Of a stretch of DNA of 33,812 bases, positions 17,605 through 26,965 are shown one piece after another. The first letter of the stretch is position 1, and the number at the start of each line of letters is the position of its first letter. A program made the translations under genes and the position numbers. The DNA comes from Candidatus Omnitrophota bacterium (lineage in GTDB: Bacteria > Omnitrophota > Gorgyraeia > Zapsychrales > Fredricksoniimonadaceae), in contig JAGWKL010000017.1 in assembly GCA_028865345.1 (NCBI GenBank), forward strand, positions 1 to 33,812. The letters run 5' to 3'. The notes under the pieces were generated by a model that did not search any database, was not told the origin of the DNA, and worked only from the letters and a program-made list of their open reading frames with translations.

Positions 17605-18350
17605 GACAATCTCCTCCGTCTGCGGGCCATCTGCAAAAGGATCGCCAGCGTCACCTTCACCATGTAATACAAGGTCTTGAAATAGCGGATGGAACTGCTG
17701 CCCGCCTCACGGGGACGCATGGCGACGGGCAATTCAACGATCCGCGCCCGGGCCTGCTGGGCCAGCACAATGGCTTCCGGTTCCGGAAAATCGTAGGGGT
17801 AATAATCGGCGAATAAATCGATCATCCTTGAGTTGTACGCCCTGAACCCCGAGGTCGGGTCATTGATCCTGACGCCGGTCAAGGCATTGATCAGGTGCAC
17901 AAAGAAGCTGATCCCCATCCTGCGGCTAAACGATGACCGGTATCCTGCGGAGCCTTCCAGAAAGCGGCTGCCCACCGCCATATCAGCCTCGCCGCGCGCC
18001 AAAGGCTCCACGAGCCTGTCCATGAAGGACGGGTCGTGCTGGCCGTCACCGTCGATCTGCACGGCGATATCGTACCGGCGGCTTTGGGCGAATTGGAACC
18101 CCGTCTGCACCGCGGCGCCGATCCCCAGGTTAAACGGCAGGGAAACCACCATGCCGCCGGCCTTTGCAGCCTCCTTAGCCGTCTCATCTTTCGAGCCGTC
18201 ATCGATGACCAAAACATCGACGCGTTGTCCCCAAGCCTTGCGGATCTCCCCCACCGTACGGCCGACATTGCCGCACTCGTTAAAAGCGGGGACAATGGCA
18301 AGGATCTTTTTGTCCGCAGGGTTCATTTTCCGCATTCCTTGTCCCAGCAC
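17601..18350 (-). CDS. DPM1-like glycosyltransferase family 2 (polyprenyl-phosphate sugar synthase type)
   Basis: ILAIVPAFNECGNVGRTVGEIRKA, VLVIDDGSKDETA, QIDGDGQHDPSF, AVGSRFLEGS, NDPTSGFRAYN. Likely start is ATG at 18326, overlapping the stop of a small upstream ORF (ATGA). Confidence 0.9.
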   Translation of the reverse strand: MLGQGMRKMNPADKKILAIVPAFNECGNVGRTVGEIRKAWGQRVDVLVIDDGSKDETAKEAAKAGGMVVSLPFNLGIGAAVQTGFQFAQSRRYDIAVQIDGDGQHDPSFMDRLVEPLARGEADMAVGSRFLEGSAGYRSSFSRRMGISFFVHLINALTGVRINDPTSGFRAYNSRMIDLFADYYPYDFPEPEAIVLAQQARARIVELPVAMRPREAGSSSIRYFKTLYYMVKVTLAILLQMARRRRRLS

Positions 18351-18415
18351 CGCTTAAGAAAGATGACGGCCATTAAAACAAAAAAAATCTGAACGGCTAT
18401 GAGGATAAAGACCAT
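18323..18415 (-). CDS. Small single-pass membrane protein (30 aa)
   Basis: MVFILIAVQIFFVLMAVIFLKRCWDKECGK*; stop overlaps the GT2 start as ATGA. Below the ORF-track size cutoff. Confidence 0.5.
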   Translation of the reverse strand: MVFILIAVQIFFVLMAVIFLKRCWDKECGK

Positions 18416-18422
18416 AAGGGCC

Positions 18423-18442
18423 TGCCCCCAAATGCGGGGGCA
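18423..18442. other. Short GC-rich stem-loop
   Basis: tgccccc-aaatgc-gggggca perfect 7-bp stem between the S41 gene and the small ORF; no T-tract. Confidence 0.45.
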
Positions 18443-18446
18443 ACGA

Positions 18447-19691
18447 TTACTGCTGCTGCGTTTGCATTTCAATATAGGCCGCGGCCAGATTGATCAGCCC
18501 GTCCTTGGGGGCGCCGGTGATGATTTTATTGGGCGTAATCCCGTCGAAACCAAACACCTGGCCGTCGGGATAATATCCCCGGGCCACGACCAAAGCCAGC
18601 ATGGATCCGTCTCCCATGGGGAACATCCTCTTGAGCAGGATCTGCCCGGCGGTGTTGACCCCCAGCACCACGGCACGCTTCCTGAATTGCATGATGCCGG
18701 TGAACAACTCCGCGGCAGAGCCCGTATCGGCATCGACGAGGATGACGATGGGGCCGTCAAATTGGTATTGGGCGCCGATATCCGGCACGTCCAGATCGGC
18801 CTTGGGCCCGTTACGTTCCTGAAAGTAGGCAAATTCCTGGCCGCCTTTCAGGAAAAAAGCGGAAATTTCCCGCGCGGCCAACGGCGGTCCGCCGGGATTG
18901 CCCCGCAAATCCAGCACCAGGCCCTTGGGGCGCTGCTCTTCTATCCAGGAAAGGAAACGGTACATGTCCTGTCCGGTCATGCGGTTGAATTTGGGCACTT
19001 CCAGGCAAAACACGCCGGGCACCGGCACCGGATGGAGAAACACGGTCTGCTTGAAATATTTCTTGCTGACGGCGACAATGGTCTTTCGCGTTGCGGTCTC
19101 ATGGCTCAGATAGGTCAACCGGACACGGGTATTGACCAGCGGCGTCAATTCTTTTTCGATCTCCTCCTGGGTCATGCGCGCCACAGCGCGGCCGTTGATT
19201 TGCAGGATGACATCATTTTCACGCAAACCTTTCTCATAGGCGTCGGAACGCGGCTCCATGCGGGTCACCAAAAACCCGGTATCATTCTTTTGGCCGATGA
19301 TGCCCAGGTCGATTTTTTCGCCCAGGGCTTCACGTTTGAATTTGACGGCGGGTTTGGGCGGATAAAACTGGGTGAACTTATCGTCCCTGGACCTCAAAGC
19401 GTCGGCCAGATACCAGGCGCTGCGCCAGCGGACGTAATCGATGCTTTTGCCCTCGCCTTTAAGCTGCGGATAAATGATGGTATTGAACTCTTTCAGAAAA
19501 TGGTCGTAGATCTTACGGTCAGGCGCGAGGTAATAATTTTCCTGGAAAGTTTTATAGACCTTCTCAAAAAAGGCCGTGTATTGTTTGTATGCGCGGCCGC
19601 TGAAAGCTGCGGGAGCGGCGGCAAGAACCGGGGATGAAACCGCGCCGAGGCTTGCGGCCATCAAAAAAATGCATATGATCCTGGAACACAT
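18447..19691 (-). CDS. S41 family (C-terminal processing/IRBP-like) peptidase with PDZ domain
   Basis: Signal peptide; PDZ GFLVTRMEPRSDAYEKGLRENDVILQINGRAV; LVLDLRGNPGG; PIVILVDADTGSAAELFTGIMQ. Confidence 0.85.
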   Translation of the reverse strand: MCSRIICIFLMAASLGAVSSPVLAAAPAAFSGRAYKQYTAFFEKVYKTFQENYYLAPDRKIYDHFLKEFNTIIYPQLKGEGKSIDYVRWRSAWYLADALRSRDDKFTQFYPPKPAVKFKREALGEKIDLGIIGQKNDTGFLVTRMEPRSDAYEKGLRENDVILQINGRAVARMTQEEIEKELTPLVNTRVRLTYLSHETATRKTIVAVSKKYFKQTVFLHPVPVPGVFCLEVPKFNRMTGQDMYRFLSWIEEQRPKGLVLDLRGNPGGPPLAAREISAFFLKGGQEFAYFQERNGPKADLDVPDIGAQYQFDGPIVILVDADTGSAAELFTGIMQFRKRAVVLGVNTAGQILLKRMFPMGDGSMLALVVARGYYPDGQVFGFDGITPNKIITGAPKDGLINLAAAYIEMQTQQQ

Positions 19692-19729
19692 CTTTTCTAT
19701 CTTATCAAATTTATATTATCCATCATTAA

Positions 19730-21868
19730 TTATCTCGAAAAATTTTGCTCCAGACGGTCCCGTTTCATCCGCGCCACCGGGTCGCCCTGAGAAAAAAGGA
19801 TCGCCAGGTCATAATCCTTGAGGGCCTTTTGCCTGCGTCCCATGACATAATACAGGTCCCCCCGCGTGATTAAAGCATGATAAGGATAAAGCTCCAGGCT
19901 TATGGCCTTCGTGTAATCTTTCAGCGCCAGGCCGAATTTCTTTTGTTGAATATAAACGATACCCCGGTTGCTGTAGGCATTGTCGTAATAAGGGTGCAGG
20001 GAAATGGCCCTGGTGAACACTTCCAGGGCCTTGCGGTCATTGCCGTTCCTAAGATAGGCGATCCCCAGCTCATTGAGCACCTTGACATCATAGGGGGCCT
20101 GCTGCAGCGCCCTCTTGAAATCGTCCACGGCTTCAGGCAGGCGCCTCAACGCCGTGTAACTTTCCGCTCTTCTGCAGTAACTGTCTTTCAAATCGTTCTT
20201 CAATGCGATCGACTTTGTGAAATCATCGACGGCACGGCCGGTATCGCCCAGGCTGCTGTATAAGATCCCCCGTTGATAATAGATCGCCCCCATGGAGGGA
20301 TCGGCCTGGATGGCTTTATCAAAACACGCCAGGGCATCAACGGTCTCATGCATTTGTTTTAAGATCGCCGCTTTCTGGATGTAGGCCAGGGCGCTTTTTG
20401 TTTTGAGGGCGATGGCCCGGTCAAAATCCTCCAGCGCTTTTTCATTTTTCCCTCTCAAGGCGTACAGCTGGCCGCGCATGATGTAGGCCATTGCGTCGCG
20501 AGGGTCAAGCTTTACGGCCCTGTTGAAATCGCTGAAGGCCAGAAAATAATCCCCTTCGCCCAATAAGGCGGCTCCCCGGTCAAAATAACCCCGGGCCCCC
20601 GAAGGGTTTTTATCGATGGCGCGGTCCAATTTTTTAAAATCGGGGATTCCTTTTCCGGGGCCGTAAATGGCCTCATCCTGGTTTCCTTTGGCGATCGCGT
20701 TTCTGGGATCATGCTTCAGCGTCCAGGTCCACAGCGTCCGGTCATTCTTCCATATCCGGCACTGGTTGAACGTCATGCATCCCAAAACAAAAATGAGCAA
20801 AAAGGCCGCGGCCTTAAATCTTGATAAACGCGCCCCCAGCCAGAGGCAAAACCCCAGGGAAGGCAGATACATGAAACGGTCCGCCACGATGTTGTTGTCG
20901 TTAAAATCGAACCTCCAGAAGAAGAAAATCGTCGCCATCCAAAACAGGCAGGCGAAAATAAACAGCCTGTCCTTGCGTCCGATGATCATGGAACCCAGGA
21001 AAACGGCAAAAACAACCAGCGCCAAAATGTAGCTGGGATCGGACAATGTGACGGGCAGGGCCGGAGAATACGCGGGAATAAAATAAACCGGGAGAAAGAA
21101 TTTTTCCAGATACCACGAAAAAGACCAGACGCCGCACAGAAAAGACTGGGGGCCGATCGCCGGATGCGGCGATAATTTAAAGACCGTTATCAGCGCGACG
21201 GGAAAGATCAAAACGGCAAAAGGCAGCTTGTCTGCTATCATCGTTTTGCTCAAGCGCCGCTGATAAAACCAATCCAGCAATAACAACACCCACGGGATGC
21301 TGACGGCCATGGCCTTGGTCAAAACGCTTAAAAACCCGAAAAGCAGGCTTAAGCCATACTGTTTTGTGGATTTGCTTTTGAGATACTGTCCGTATTGCTT
21401 TAAACACAACATATAAAACAGGATGCCCAGGACATCCTTGCGTTCGGTCACCCATGCCACCGATTCCACGTGCATGGGATGGACCGCGAAAACAGCGGCG
21501 GCGATAAAGCCTGCCCAGCAGGACATCCCCAGCATACGGGCAAAATCGAAAACCAAGAGCACCACGGCCAGATGCAGCAGCACGTTGATGCCGTGGGCCG
21601 CCCAGCTCGCAAGGCCGAAGAGGTGGTATTCCAGATTGAACGAGAGGGTGGTTAACGGGATGTAGGTGTCATTGATGGTTTGCCTAAAGAGACTGCAAAT
21701 ATTATTCCAGGACAGGCTGTAAACGCAGGGATTGGCGATAAAATGCTGGTAATCGTCCCAGTTTAGGAACCCGCAACGAAGGCAGGGACCAAACGCCGCC
21801 GCCGTAAGCGCGGCCAGAAAAATCAAAAACAGGAAAACGTTGTCTTTTTCAGCTTTCTTGGATTTCAT
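19730..21868 (-). CDS. TMTC-like multi-pass membrane protein with C-terminal TPR repeats (DUF1736/GT-C type)
   Basis: N-terminal 'FLNWDDYQHFIANP', 'HGINVLLHLAVVLLVF', 'FAVHPMHVESVAWVTERKDVLG', then many TPRs (YFDRGAALLGEGDYFLAFSDFNRAVKLDPRDA...). Confidence 0.82.
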   Translation of the reverse strand: MKSKKAEKDNVFLFLIFLAALTAAAFGPCLRCGFLNWDDYQHFIANPCVYSLSWNNICSLFRQTINDTYIPLTTLSFNLEYHLFGLASWAAHGINVLLHLAVVLLVFDFARMLGMSCWAGFIAAAVFAVHPMHVESVAWVTERKDVLGILFYMLCLKQYGQYLKSKSTKQYGLSLLFGFLSVLTKAMAVSIPWVLLLLDWFYQRRLSKTMIADKLPFAVLIFPVALITVFKLSPHPAIGPQSFLCGVWSFSWYLEKFFLPVYFIPAYSPALPVTLSDPSYILALVVFAVFLGSMIIGRKDRLFIFACLFWMATIFFFWRFDFNDNNIVADRFMYLPSLGFCLWLGARLSRFKAAAFLLIFVLGCMTFNQCRIWKNDRTLWTWTLKHDPRNAIAKGNQDEAIYGPGKGIPDFKKLDRAIDKNPSGARGYFDRGAALLGEGDYFLAFSDFNRAVKLDPRDAMAYIMRGQLYALRGKNEKALEDFDRAIALKTKSALAYIQKAAILKQMHETVDALACFDKAIQADPSMGAIYYQRGILYSSLGDTGRAVDDFTKSIALKNDLKDSYCRRAESYTALRRLPEAVDDFKRALQQAPYDVKVLNELGIAYLRNGNDRKALEVFTRAISLHPYYDNAYSNRGIVYIQQKKFGLALKDYTKAISLELYPYHALITRGDLYYVMGRRQKALKDYDLAILFSQGDPVARMKRDRLEQNFSR

Positions 21869-22607
21869 AGAGCTGTTTCATCAATGAAAACTCCTGCGTG
21901 CTGGGATCTGCGGGCATGGCGGCCTGAAAAACCTGCGACAAATGGTTTTTAAAAACACCGGGATCGACGGGAACATTGGTGACGAAATCCTCATGGCTGC
22001 GGCCCCTGCGGTATTCCGGGATGTCCTGCGGGTGCCTCAAATAGCGGTGGATGAGCGCCAGGTCAAAGTTATAAAGGATGGTGCCGTGGTGCAAAATATA
22101 TTTCTTCAACCGGCGCTGGGCATTGCCGGAAAACTTTTTCTCCGCCGGCCCGAAGGCCAAATCCGAAAGCGGCCTGAAATAAGCTTCCGTTCCGGCCCGC
22201 TGCAGCGCTTCGATGACTTGGCCGGCGATCCATTGATAAGACCGGCGCAAATCGTTAAGCTCGGGACGCTTGTCCTTGGAAAGGACCAGCGTGTAATTCA
22301 GGCAGCCCGGCCCCTGGACAACCGTGCCCCCTCCTGAAAAACGCCTTAACACGGGGATATGGTCTTTTTTTGTTTGGAACAAATGAATATCCGCCTCTGC
22401 GCTTCCGGTGCGGCCCAGCACGATAAATACCCGGGAAGATTCCCAAAAACGCAGATACTCGCCGCTGCCTTCTTTTTCCGCCAGGCGCAGCAAGGCTTCA
22501 TCAAAGGCGATATTTTCCTGAGGTGTGGGAAACGAAATGTCTCTAAGCTGCATCTGTTGTTGCCGCGAAGAAACTGGTTTTGACGTCCCGCGCGGCCTTG
22601 ACTTCAT
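21849..22607 (-). CDS. lplA: Lipoate-protein ligase A family
   Basis: PTPQENIAFDEALL, YLRFWESSRVFIVLGRTG, VLRRFSGGGTVVQGPGCLNYTLVL, KKFSGNAQRRLKKYILHHGTILYNFD. Likely start ATG at 22550, overlapping the gcvPB end. Confidence 0.88.
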   Translation of the reverse strand: MKSRPRGTSKPVSSRQQQMQLRDISFPTPQENIAFDEALLRLAEKEGSGEYLRFWESSRVFIVLGRTGSAEADIHLFQTKKDHIPVLRRFSGGGTVVQGPGCLNYTLVLSKDKRPELNDLRRSYQWIAGQVIEALQRAGTEAYFRPLSDLAFGPAEKKFSGNAQRRLKKYILHHGTILYNFDLALIHRYLRHPQDIPEYRRGRSHEDFVTNVPVDPGVFKNHLSQVFQAAMPADPSTQEFSLMKQLYEIQES

Positions 22608-24012
22608 CCGGCCGTGAAACGGGCATGGTCTTGGGGAACTCTTTAAAAACCGCCGGATCCGTTTGCGAAAGCTTGTCGGCCTCGACCATCTTCCCTATAT
22701 AATAGTCCATGGTCTGCTTGGATTCCGTTTCGGTCGGCTCGATCATGATGGCCTCGGGAACGCTGATGGGGAAATACACCGTCGGAGGATGCACCTGCTG
22801 GTCGATGAGAAATTTGGCGATGTCGATGGCGTGCACCCCGCGCGCCGCCTGCTGCGATGCGGAAAAAACGCTTTCGTGCATGCATATCCTGTCAAAACAA
22901 AGTTTATAATAAGGCGCCAGTTTTTTCATGATGTAATTCGCGTTCAGGACCGCGTGATCGGCGGTATCGGCGAGGCCTTCCCTGCCCAGCATCAGCAGGT
23001 ACGCGTAGGCCCGCACCAAAAGGCCGAAGTTCCCGTAAAATGAGGCGATATAACCGATGGATTGCGCGAAGTTGTAATCCAGCGCAAAGGCGCCGTCTGC
23101 GCGCCTGACCACCCTGGAAACCGGCAGGAATGGGGCAAGTTTGTCATTGACCCCGACGGGCCCGGCGCCCGGTCCGCCGCCGCCGTGGGGGGTCGTGAAG
23201 GTCTTGTGGGTGTTGATGTGCATCACGTCAAAGCCGACATCGCCGGGACGGAACCGGCCCAGGACCGCGTTTAAATTGGCGCCGTCATAATACATGATGC
23301 CGTCGACGGCATGGATGACCTCGGCGATGGCGCTGATATTGGGTTCAAAGACGCCGTAGGTGCTGGGCACCGTCATCATCAGGCCGGCGGTTTGCTCATT
23401 GACGGCGTCTCGAAGCGCCTGCAGGTCCATGCCGCCGTCTTTATTGGACGGGATGGTGATCGTTTCATAACCGGCGATGGCCGCGGAAGCGGGGTTGGTG
23501 CCGTGCGCGGAATCCGGGATGATGACATATTTCTTTTTGTGGTTGCCCTTGGATTTGTGATAGGCGGCCATGAGCATGATGCCGGTCAATTCGCCGTGCG
23601 CGCCCGCCAGGGGCTGCATGGTGAAATGCTTGAAACCGGTGATCTCACCCATCCACTGTTGAAGTTCGTACAGGATCTGAAGGGCGCCTTGCGTCCAGCG
23701 TTCTCCGCCGGAGAGCTGGGCCAGCAAGGGATGCAGGTCGGTGAACCCGGACAAACGCGCCAGCGCCTCGGTGAATTTGGGGTTGTACTTCATCGTGCAG
23801 GAACCCAGCGGATAGAAATGGGTGTCGATGGAAAAATTCATCTGCGACAAACGGGTGTAATGGCGCACCACGTCGAGCTCTGAGACTTCGGGCAAAGGCG
23901 CATCCTGCGTGCGCGCGTACGCAGCGGGCACTTGGACGCGGACCGGCACGTCCGAGTCCCCGAACCGGAATCCCTTTCGCCCTTCCACCGATTTTTCAAA
24001 AATGAGTTCCAT
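22543..24012 (-). CDS. gcvPB: Glycine dehydrogenase (decarboxylating) subunit 2
   Basis: 489 aa; GSCTMKYNPK, DSAHGTNPASA, PLP-lysine motif HINTHKTFTTPHGGGGPGAGPVGV. Confidence 0.95.
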   Translation of the reverse strand: MELIFEKSVEGRKGFRFGDSDVPVRVQVPAAYARTQDAPLPEVSELDVVRHYTRLSQMNFSIDTHFYPLGSCTMKYNPKFTEALARLSGFTDLHPLLAQLSGGERWTQGALQILYELQQWMGEITGFKHFTMQPLAGAHGELTGIMLMAAYHKSKGNHKKKYVIIPDSAHGTNPASAAIAGYETITIPSNKDGGMDLQALRDAVNEQTAGLMMTVPSTYGVFEPNISAIAEVIHAVDGIMYYDGANLNAVLGRFRPGDVGFDVMHINTHKTFTTPHGGGGPGAGPVGVNDKLAPFLPVSRVVRRADGAFALDYNFAQSIGYIASFYGNFGLLVRAYAYLLMLGREGLADTADHAVLNANYIMKKLAPYYKLCFDRICMHESVFSASQQAARGVHAIDIAKFLIDQQVHPPTVYFPISVPEAIMIEPTETESKQTMDYYIGKMVEADKLSQTDPAVFKEFPKTMPVSRPDEVKAARDVKTSFFAATTDAA

Positions 24013-24094
24013 GATTCGATCCCTAATTTATAGGGCTAAATTTATCCCTTATATAATTGTTTCATCGTTATGCATAATCAAAAAATAACCGTAA

Positions 24095-25432
24095 TTAAGC
24101 TAATACCTCTTCCATCGCCTTCGCGTAACCTTCGATCTGGTCCCTGGTCCTTTTCTCCGTGACGGCAACGAGCAAATAGCGCTCCATGCCCGGATAATAA
24201 CGGCCCAGCGGAAAGCCCGCGGCAAACCCTTTGGGCATCATGGCCGCGACCGCCTCGGAAGCATCCACAGGCAGGTGCACGGTGAACTCGTTGAACGTCG
24301 GCGATGAACGTTTGACCTCGACGCCCTTGATCCTGGACAAAAGCTGCTTGGCATATTCCGCCTTATCCAGGTTCAACTGCGCCATTTCCTTCAACCCGTT
24401 CTTGCCGACGAGGGCCATAAAAATGGCCGCCTGAAGCGCGCACAGGGACACATTGGTGCAAATGTTGGAGGTGGCTTTTTCCCGGCGGATATGCTGCTCA
24501 CGCGCCTGCAGGGTGTTGACAAAACAGCGCCGCCCCTTGGAATCCAGCGTTTCACCGACGATGCGGCCGGGCATCTTGCGGATATATTTCCTGCGGGCGG
24601 CCATGAACCCCAGGTAAGGCCCTCCGAAATTAAGCGGCAGCCCCAGAGACTGCCCTTCCCCCGTGACCAGATCCGCCCCCATTTCCGCCGGTGTTTTCAA
24701 CAGCCCCAGGGAAACAGGATAGACGCTGACCAGGGCCAGGGCCCCCGCGTCATGGGCTTTTTGGATGATATCGGTAAAATCATCGATGGCCCCGAAAAAA
24801 TTGGGGTTCTGCAGGATGACCGCCGCGGTATCCTTGTCCAGGAGCCGCTCTATTTCCGGGCGGCTGGTCTGGCCGTGGACCACGGGCGTTTCTGCAAACC
24901 GGTAAGACAGATGATGGGTGTACGTCTTTAAAATTTTGCGGTAAATGGGGCTGACCCCGCCGTCCATGATCACTTTATGCCTTCCGGTGATGCGGATGGC
25001 CATCATCATGGCCTCATACAGGGCCGTTCCCCCGTCGTACAAAGAGGCGTTGGCGACATCCATGCCGGTCAGGGCGCACATGGAGCTTTGGTACTCAAAA
25101 AGAGCCTGCAGGGTCCCCTGGGCGCATTCGGGCTGGTAGGGCGTATAGGCCGTGGTGAATTCCCCGCGCGAAGCCAGCGCCGGCACCGCCGACGGTATGT
25201 AGTGGTCGTAATAACCGCCGCCGATAAAAGGGATCACCTGCACGTTGTTTTTCAGGGACAGGGCCTTCACGCGGGCCGTCACCTCCTGCTCCGAAAGGCC
25301 TTTGCCCAAGTCAAATGATTTGGGCCTGTGTTCAGGCTTGATGCCGGCAAAAAGACCGTCGATCGATTTCACGCCGATGTCTTTAAGCATTTCTTCGACT
25401 TCTTGAGGGGTATTGGTGATATAAGGGTTCAA
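24095..25432 (-). CDS. gcvPA: Glycine dehydrogenase (decarboxylating) subunit 1
   Basis: 445 aa; FIGGGYYDHYIPSAV, TAYTPYQPECAQGTLQALFEYQ, NASLYDGGTALYEA, GGPYLGFMAARRKYIRKMPGRIVGET. Confidence 0.95.
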   Translation of the reverse strand: MNPYITNTPQEVEEMLKDIGVKSIDGLFAGIKPEHRPKSFDLGKGLSEQEVTARVKALSLKNNVQVIPFIGGGYYDHYIPSAVPALASRGEFTTAYTPYQPECAQGTLQALFEYQSSMCALTGMDVANASLYDGGTALYEAMMMAIRITGRHKVIMDGGVSPIYRKILKTYTHHLSYRFAETPVVHGQTSRPEIERLLDKDTAAVILQNPNFFGAIDDFTDIIQKAHDAGALALVSVYPVSLGLLKTPAEMGADLVTGEGQSLGLPLNFGGPYLGFMAARRKYIRKMPGRIVGETLDSKGRRCFVNTLQAREQHIRREKATSNICTNVSLCALQAAIFMALVGKNGLKEMAQLNLDKAEYAKQLLSRIKGVEVKRSSPTFNEFTVHLPVDASEAVAAMMPKGFAAGFPLGRYYPGMERYLLVAVTEKRTRDQIEGYAKAMEEVLA

Positions 25433-25445
25433 AGGAAGGTCCCGA

Positions 25446-25835
25446 TCAATGCCCGAGGGTGTCGATATAACTGCGGTATTCCTCCGCGTTCATGAGATTG
25501 GTGCTTTCATCCATATCGCGCACGTCGATTTTGGCGATCCAGCCTTTGCCGTAGCAATCCTTGTTGATTAAAGACGGGTCGTCTTCCAGCTTGTGGTTGA
25601 CTTCGATGATCCTGCCTGAAATGGGCGAAAAAATATCGCTGGCCGCCTTGACCGACTCGACGGAAACGAATTGTTCGAACTGTTCCACTTCGGATTCCAT
25701 CTCGGGGAGTTCCACATAGGTGACGTCGCCCAAAGCCTCCTGGGCGTAGTCCGTGATGCCCATGGTGGCGGTGTTTTCCTCAATGGAAATCCACTCATGC
25801 TCCTTGGTATATAGAAAACTTTCTTCGATTTCCAT
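25446..25835 (-). CDS. gcvH: Glycine cleavage system H protein
   Basis: 129 aa; YTKEHEWISIEENTATMGITDYAQEALGDVTYVELPE, VESVKAASDIFSPISGRIIEVN (lipoyl-lysine). Confidence 0.96.
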   Translation of the reverse strand: MEIEESFLYTKEHEWISIEENTATMGITDYAQEALGDVTYVELPEMESEVEQFEQFVSVESVKAASDIFSPISGRIIEVNHKLEDDPSLINKDCYGKGWIAKIDVRDMDESTNLMNAEEYRSYIDTLGH

Positions 25836-25858
25836 GACGTGTTCCCCCGGAAGTTCTC

Positions 25859-26950
25859 CTACGCTTTTAAAGATCCGCCTTTATAAAACGGCCTTCGAAC
25901 GACTTGAGCGGCGGTTTTGCTTTTGTCATCACCAAAGAAAATTTCAGCGCCGGTGTCGGGACGGGGGACGGCCATAAACCCTATGCCGATACCGAGGCCC
26001 AAGGCCGGCGAAAAAGTGCCGCTGGTAACGGCCCCCAAAACACGGCCTGCCGCGTCAAAGATCTGATGCCCCGCTCTTGGGCTTTTGCGGGAGGCGCTGA
26101 TAAAATATCCGGTGGTCCGCAGGGCATCCCGCGCCGCGAGGGAGCGGCGCCCTATAAAATCTTTCTGGGTGTCGATAAATTTATCCAGTCCTGCTTCCAG
26201 CGGTGAGGTCGCTTCGTCCAGCTCGTGGCCGTAAAGGCTGTAGCACATCTCGATACGCAGCACATCGCGCACGCCCAAGCCTGTGGGCTTTACTGTACCA
26301 TTCTTCAAAATATTTTGCCAGATTTCTTTGGACTTTTCCCAGGGGCAATAAATTTCATAGCCCAGTTCTCCCGTGTATCCGGTGCGGCTGATCAGGCAGG
26401 GAATGCCCGTGATCGTAAAATAGCCGAAGGTGTAATAGGTCAATTGTTCGATGCCGGGCGCGAAGGCTTTCAACACATCGCGCGATTGCGGCCCCTGCAG
26501 GTCCAGTTTGGCCGTTTTAAAAGAGGCGTCTTCAAAATGGGCTCCGGCGTTCAAATGGGCCCGGATGTGGCGGGCGTCCTTCTCTATATTAGCGGCATTC
26601 ACAACGATCATCCAGTCTTCAGCGCCCTTGCGGTAAACGATCAGATCATCGATGATCCCCCCGTCTTCATTGAGCATGGCGCCGTAACGGCAGGTATGGA
26701 CAGGCATGTCCGCGATGGGCTGCATCACGATGGCGTCCAGGCCGTTTTTCAGCGGATCGCCTTTGATCATGAACTCGCCCATGTGGGAGCAGTCAAAAAG
26801 GGAGACGGTTTTGCGGTTATGTTCCCATTCGGCCAGGATGCTCTCGTATTGCAAGGGCATGTTCCAGCCGCCGAAGCCGGTCATCTTGGCGCCGAGGCTC
26901 AAATGCTCCTCGACTAAAGGAGTATTATGAAAGAAGGTTTCCACAGACAT
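25859..26950 (-). CDS. gcvT: Glycine cleavage system T protein (aminomethyltransferase)
   Basis: 363 aa; MTGFGGWNMPLQY, SLFDCSHMGEF, LDLQGPQSRDVL, SRTGYTGELGYEIYCP, GLGVRDVLRIEMCYSLYGHELDE. Confidence 0.96.
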   Translation of the reverse strand: MSVETFFHNTPLVEEHLSLGAKMTGFGGWNMPLQYESILAEWEHNRKTVSLFDCSHMGEFMIKGDPLKNGLDAIVMQPIADMPVHTCRYGAMLNEDGGIIDDLIVYRKGAEDWMIVVNAANIEKDARHIRAHLNAGAHFEDASFKTAKLDLQGPQSRDVLKAFAPGIEQLTYYTFGYFTITGIPCLISRTGYTGELGYEIYCPWEKSKEIWQNILKNGTVKPTGLGVRDVLRIEMCYSLYGHELDEATSPLEAGLDKFIDTQKDFIGRRSLAARDALRTTGYFISASRKSPRAGHQIFDAAGRVLGAVTSGTFSPALGLGIGIGFMAVPRPDTGAEIFFGDDKSKTAAQVVRRPFYKGGSLKA

Positions 26951-26965
26951 AGATAATAGGGAATA

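Noticed and set aside
18399-19637. 412-aa plus-strand ORF opposite the S41 peptidase
   Set aside because: Antisense shadow; the minus frame has signal peptide, PDZ and S41 motifs.
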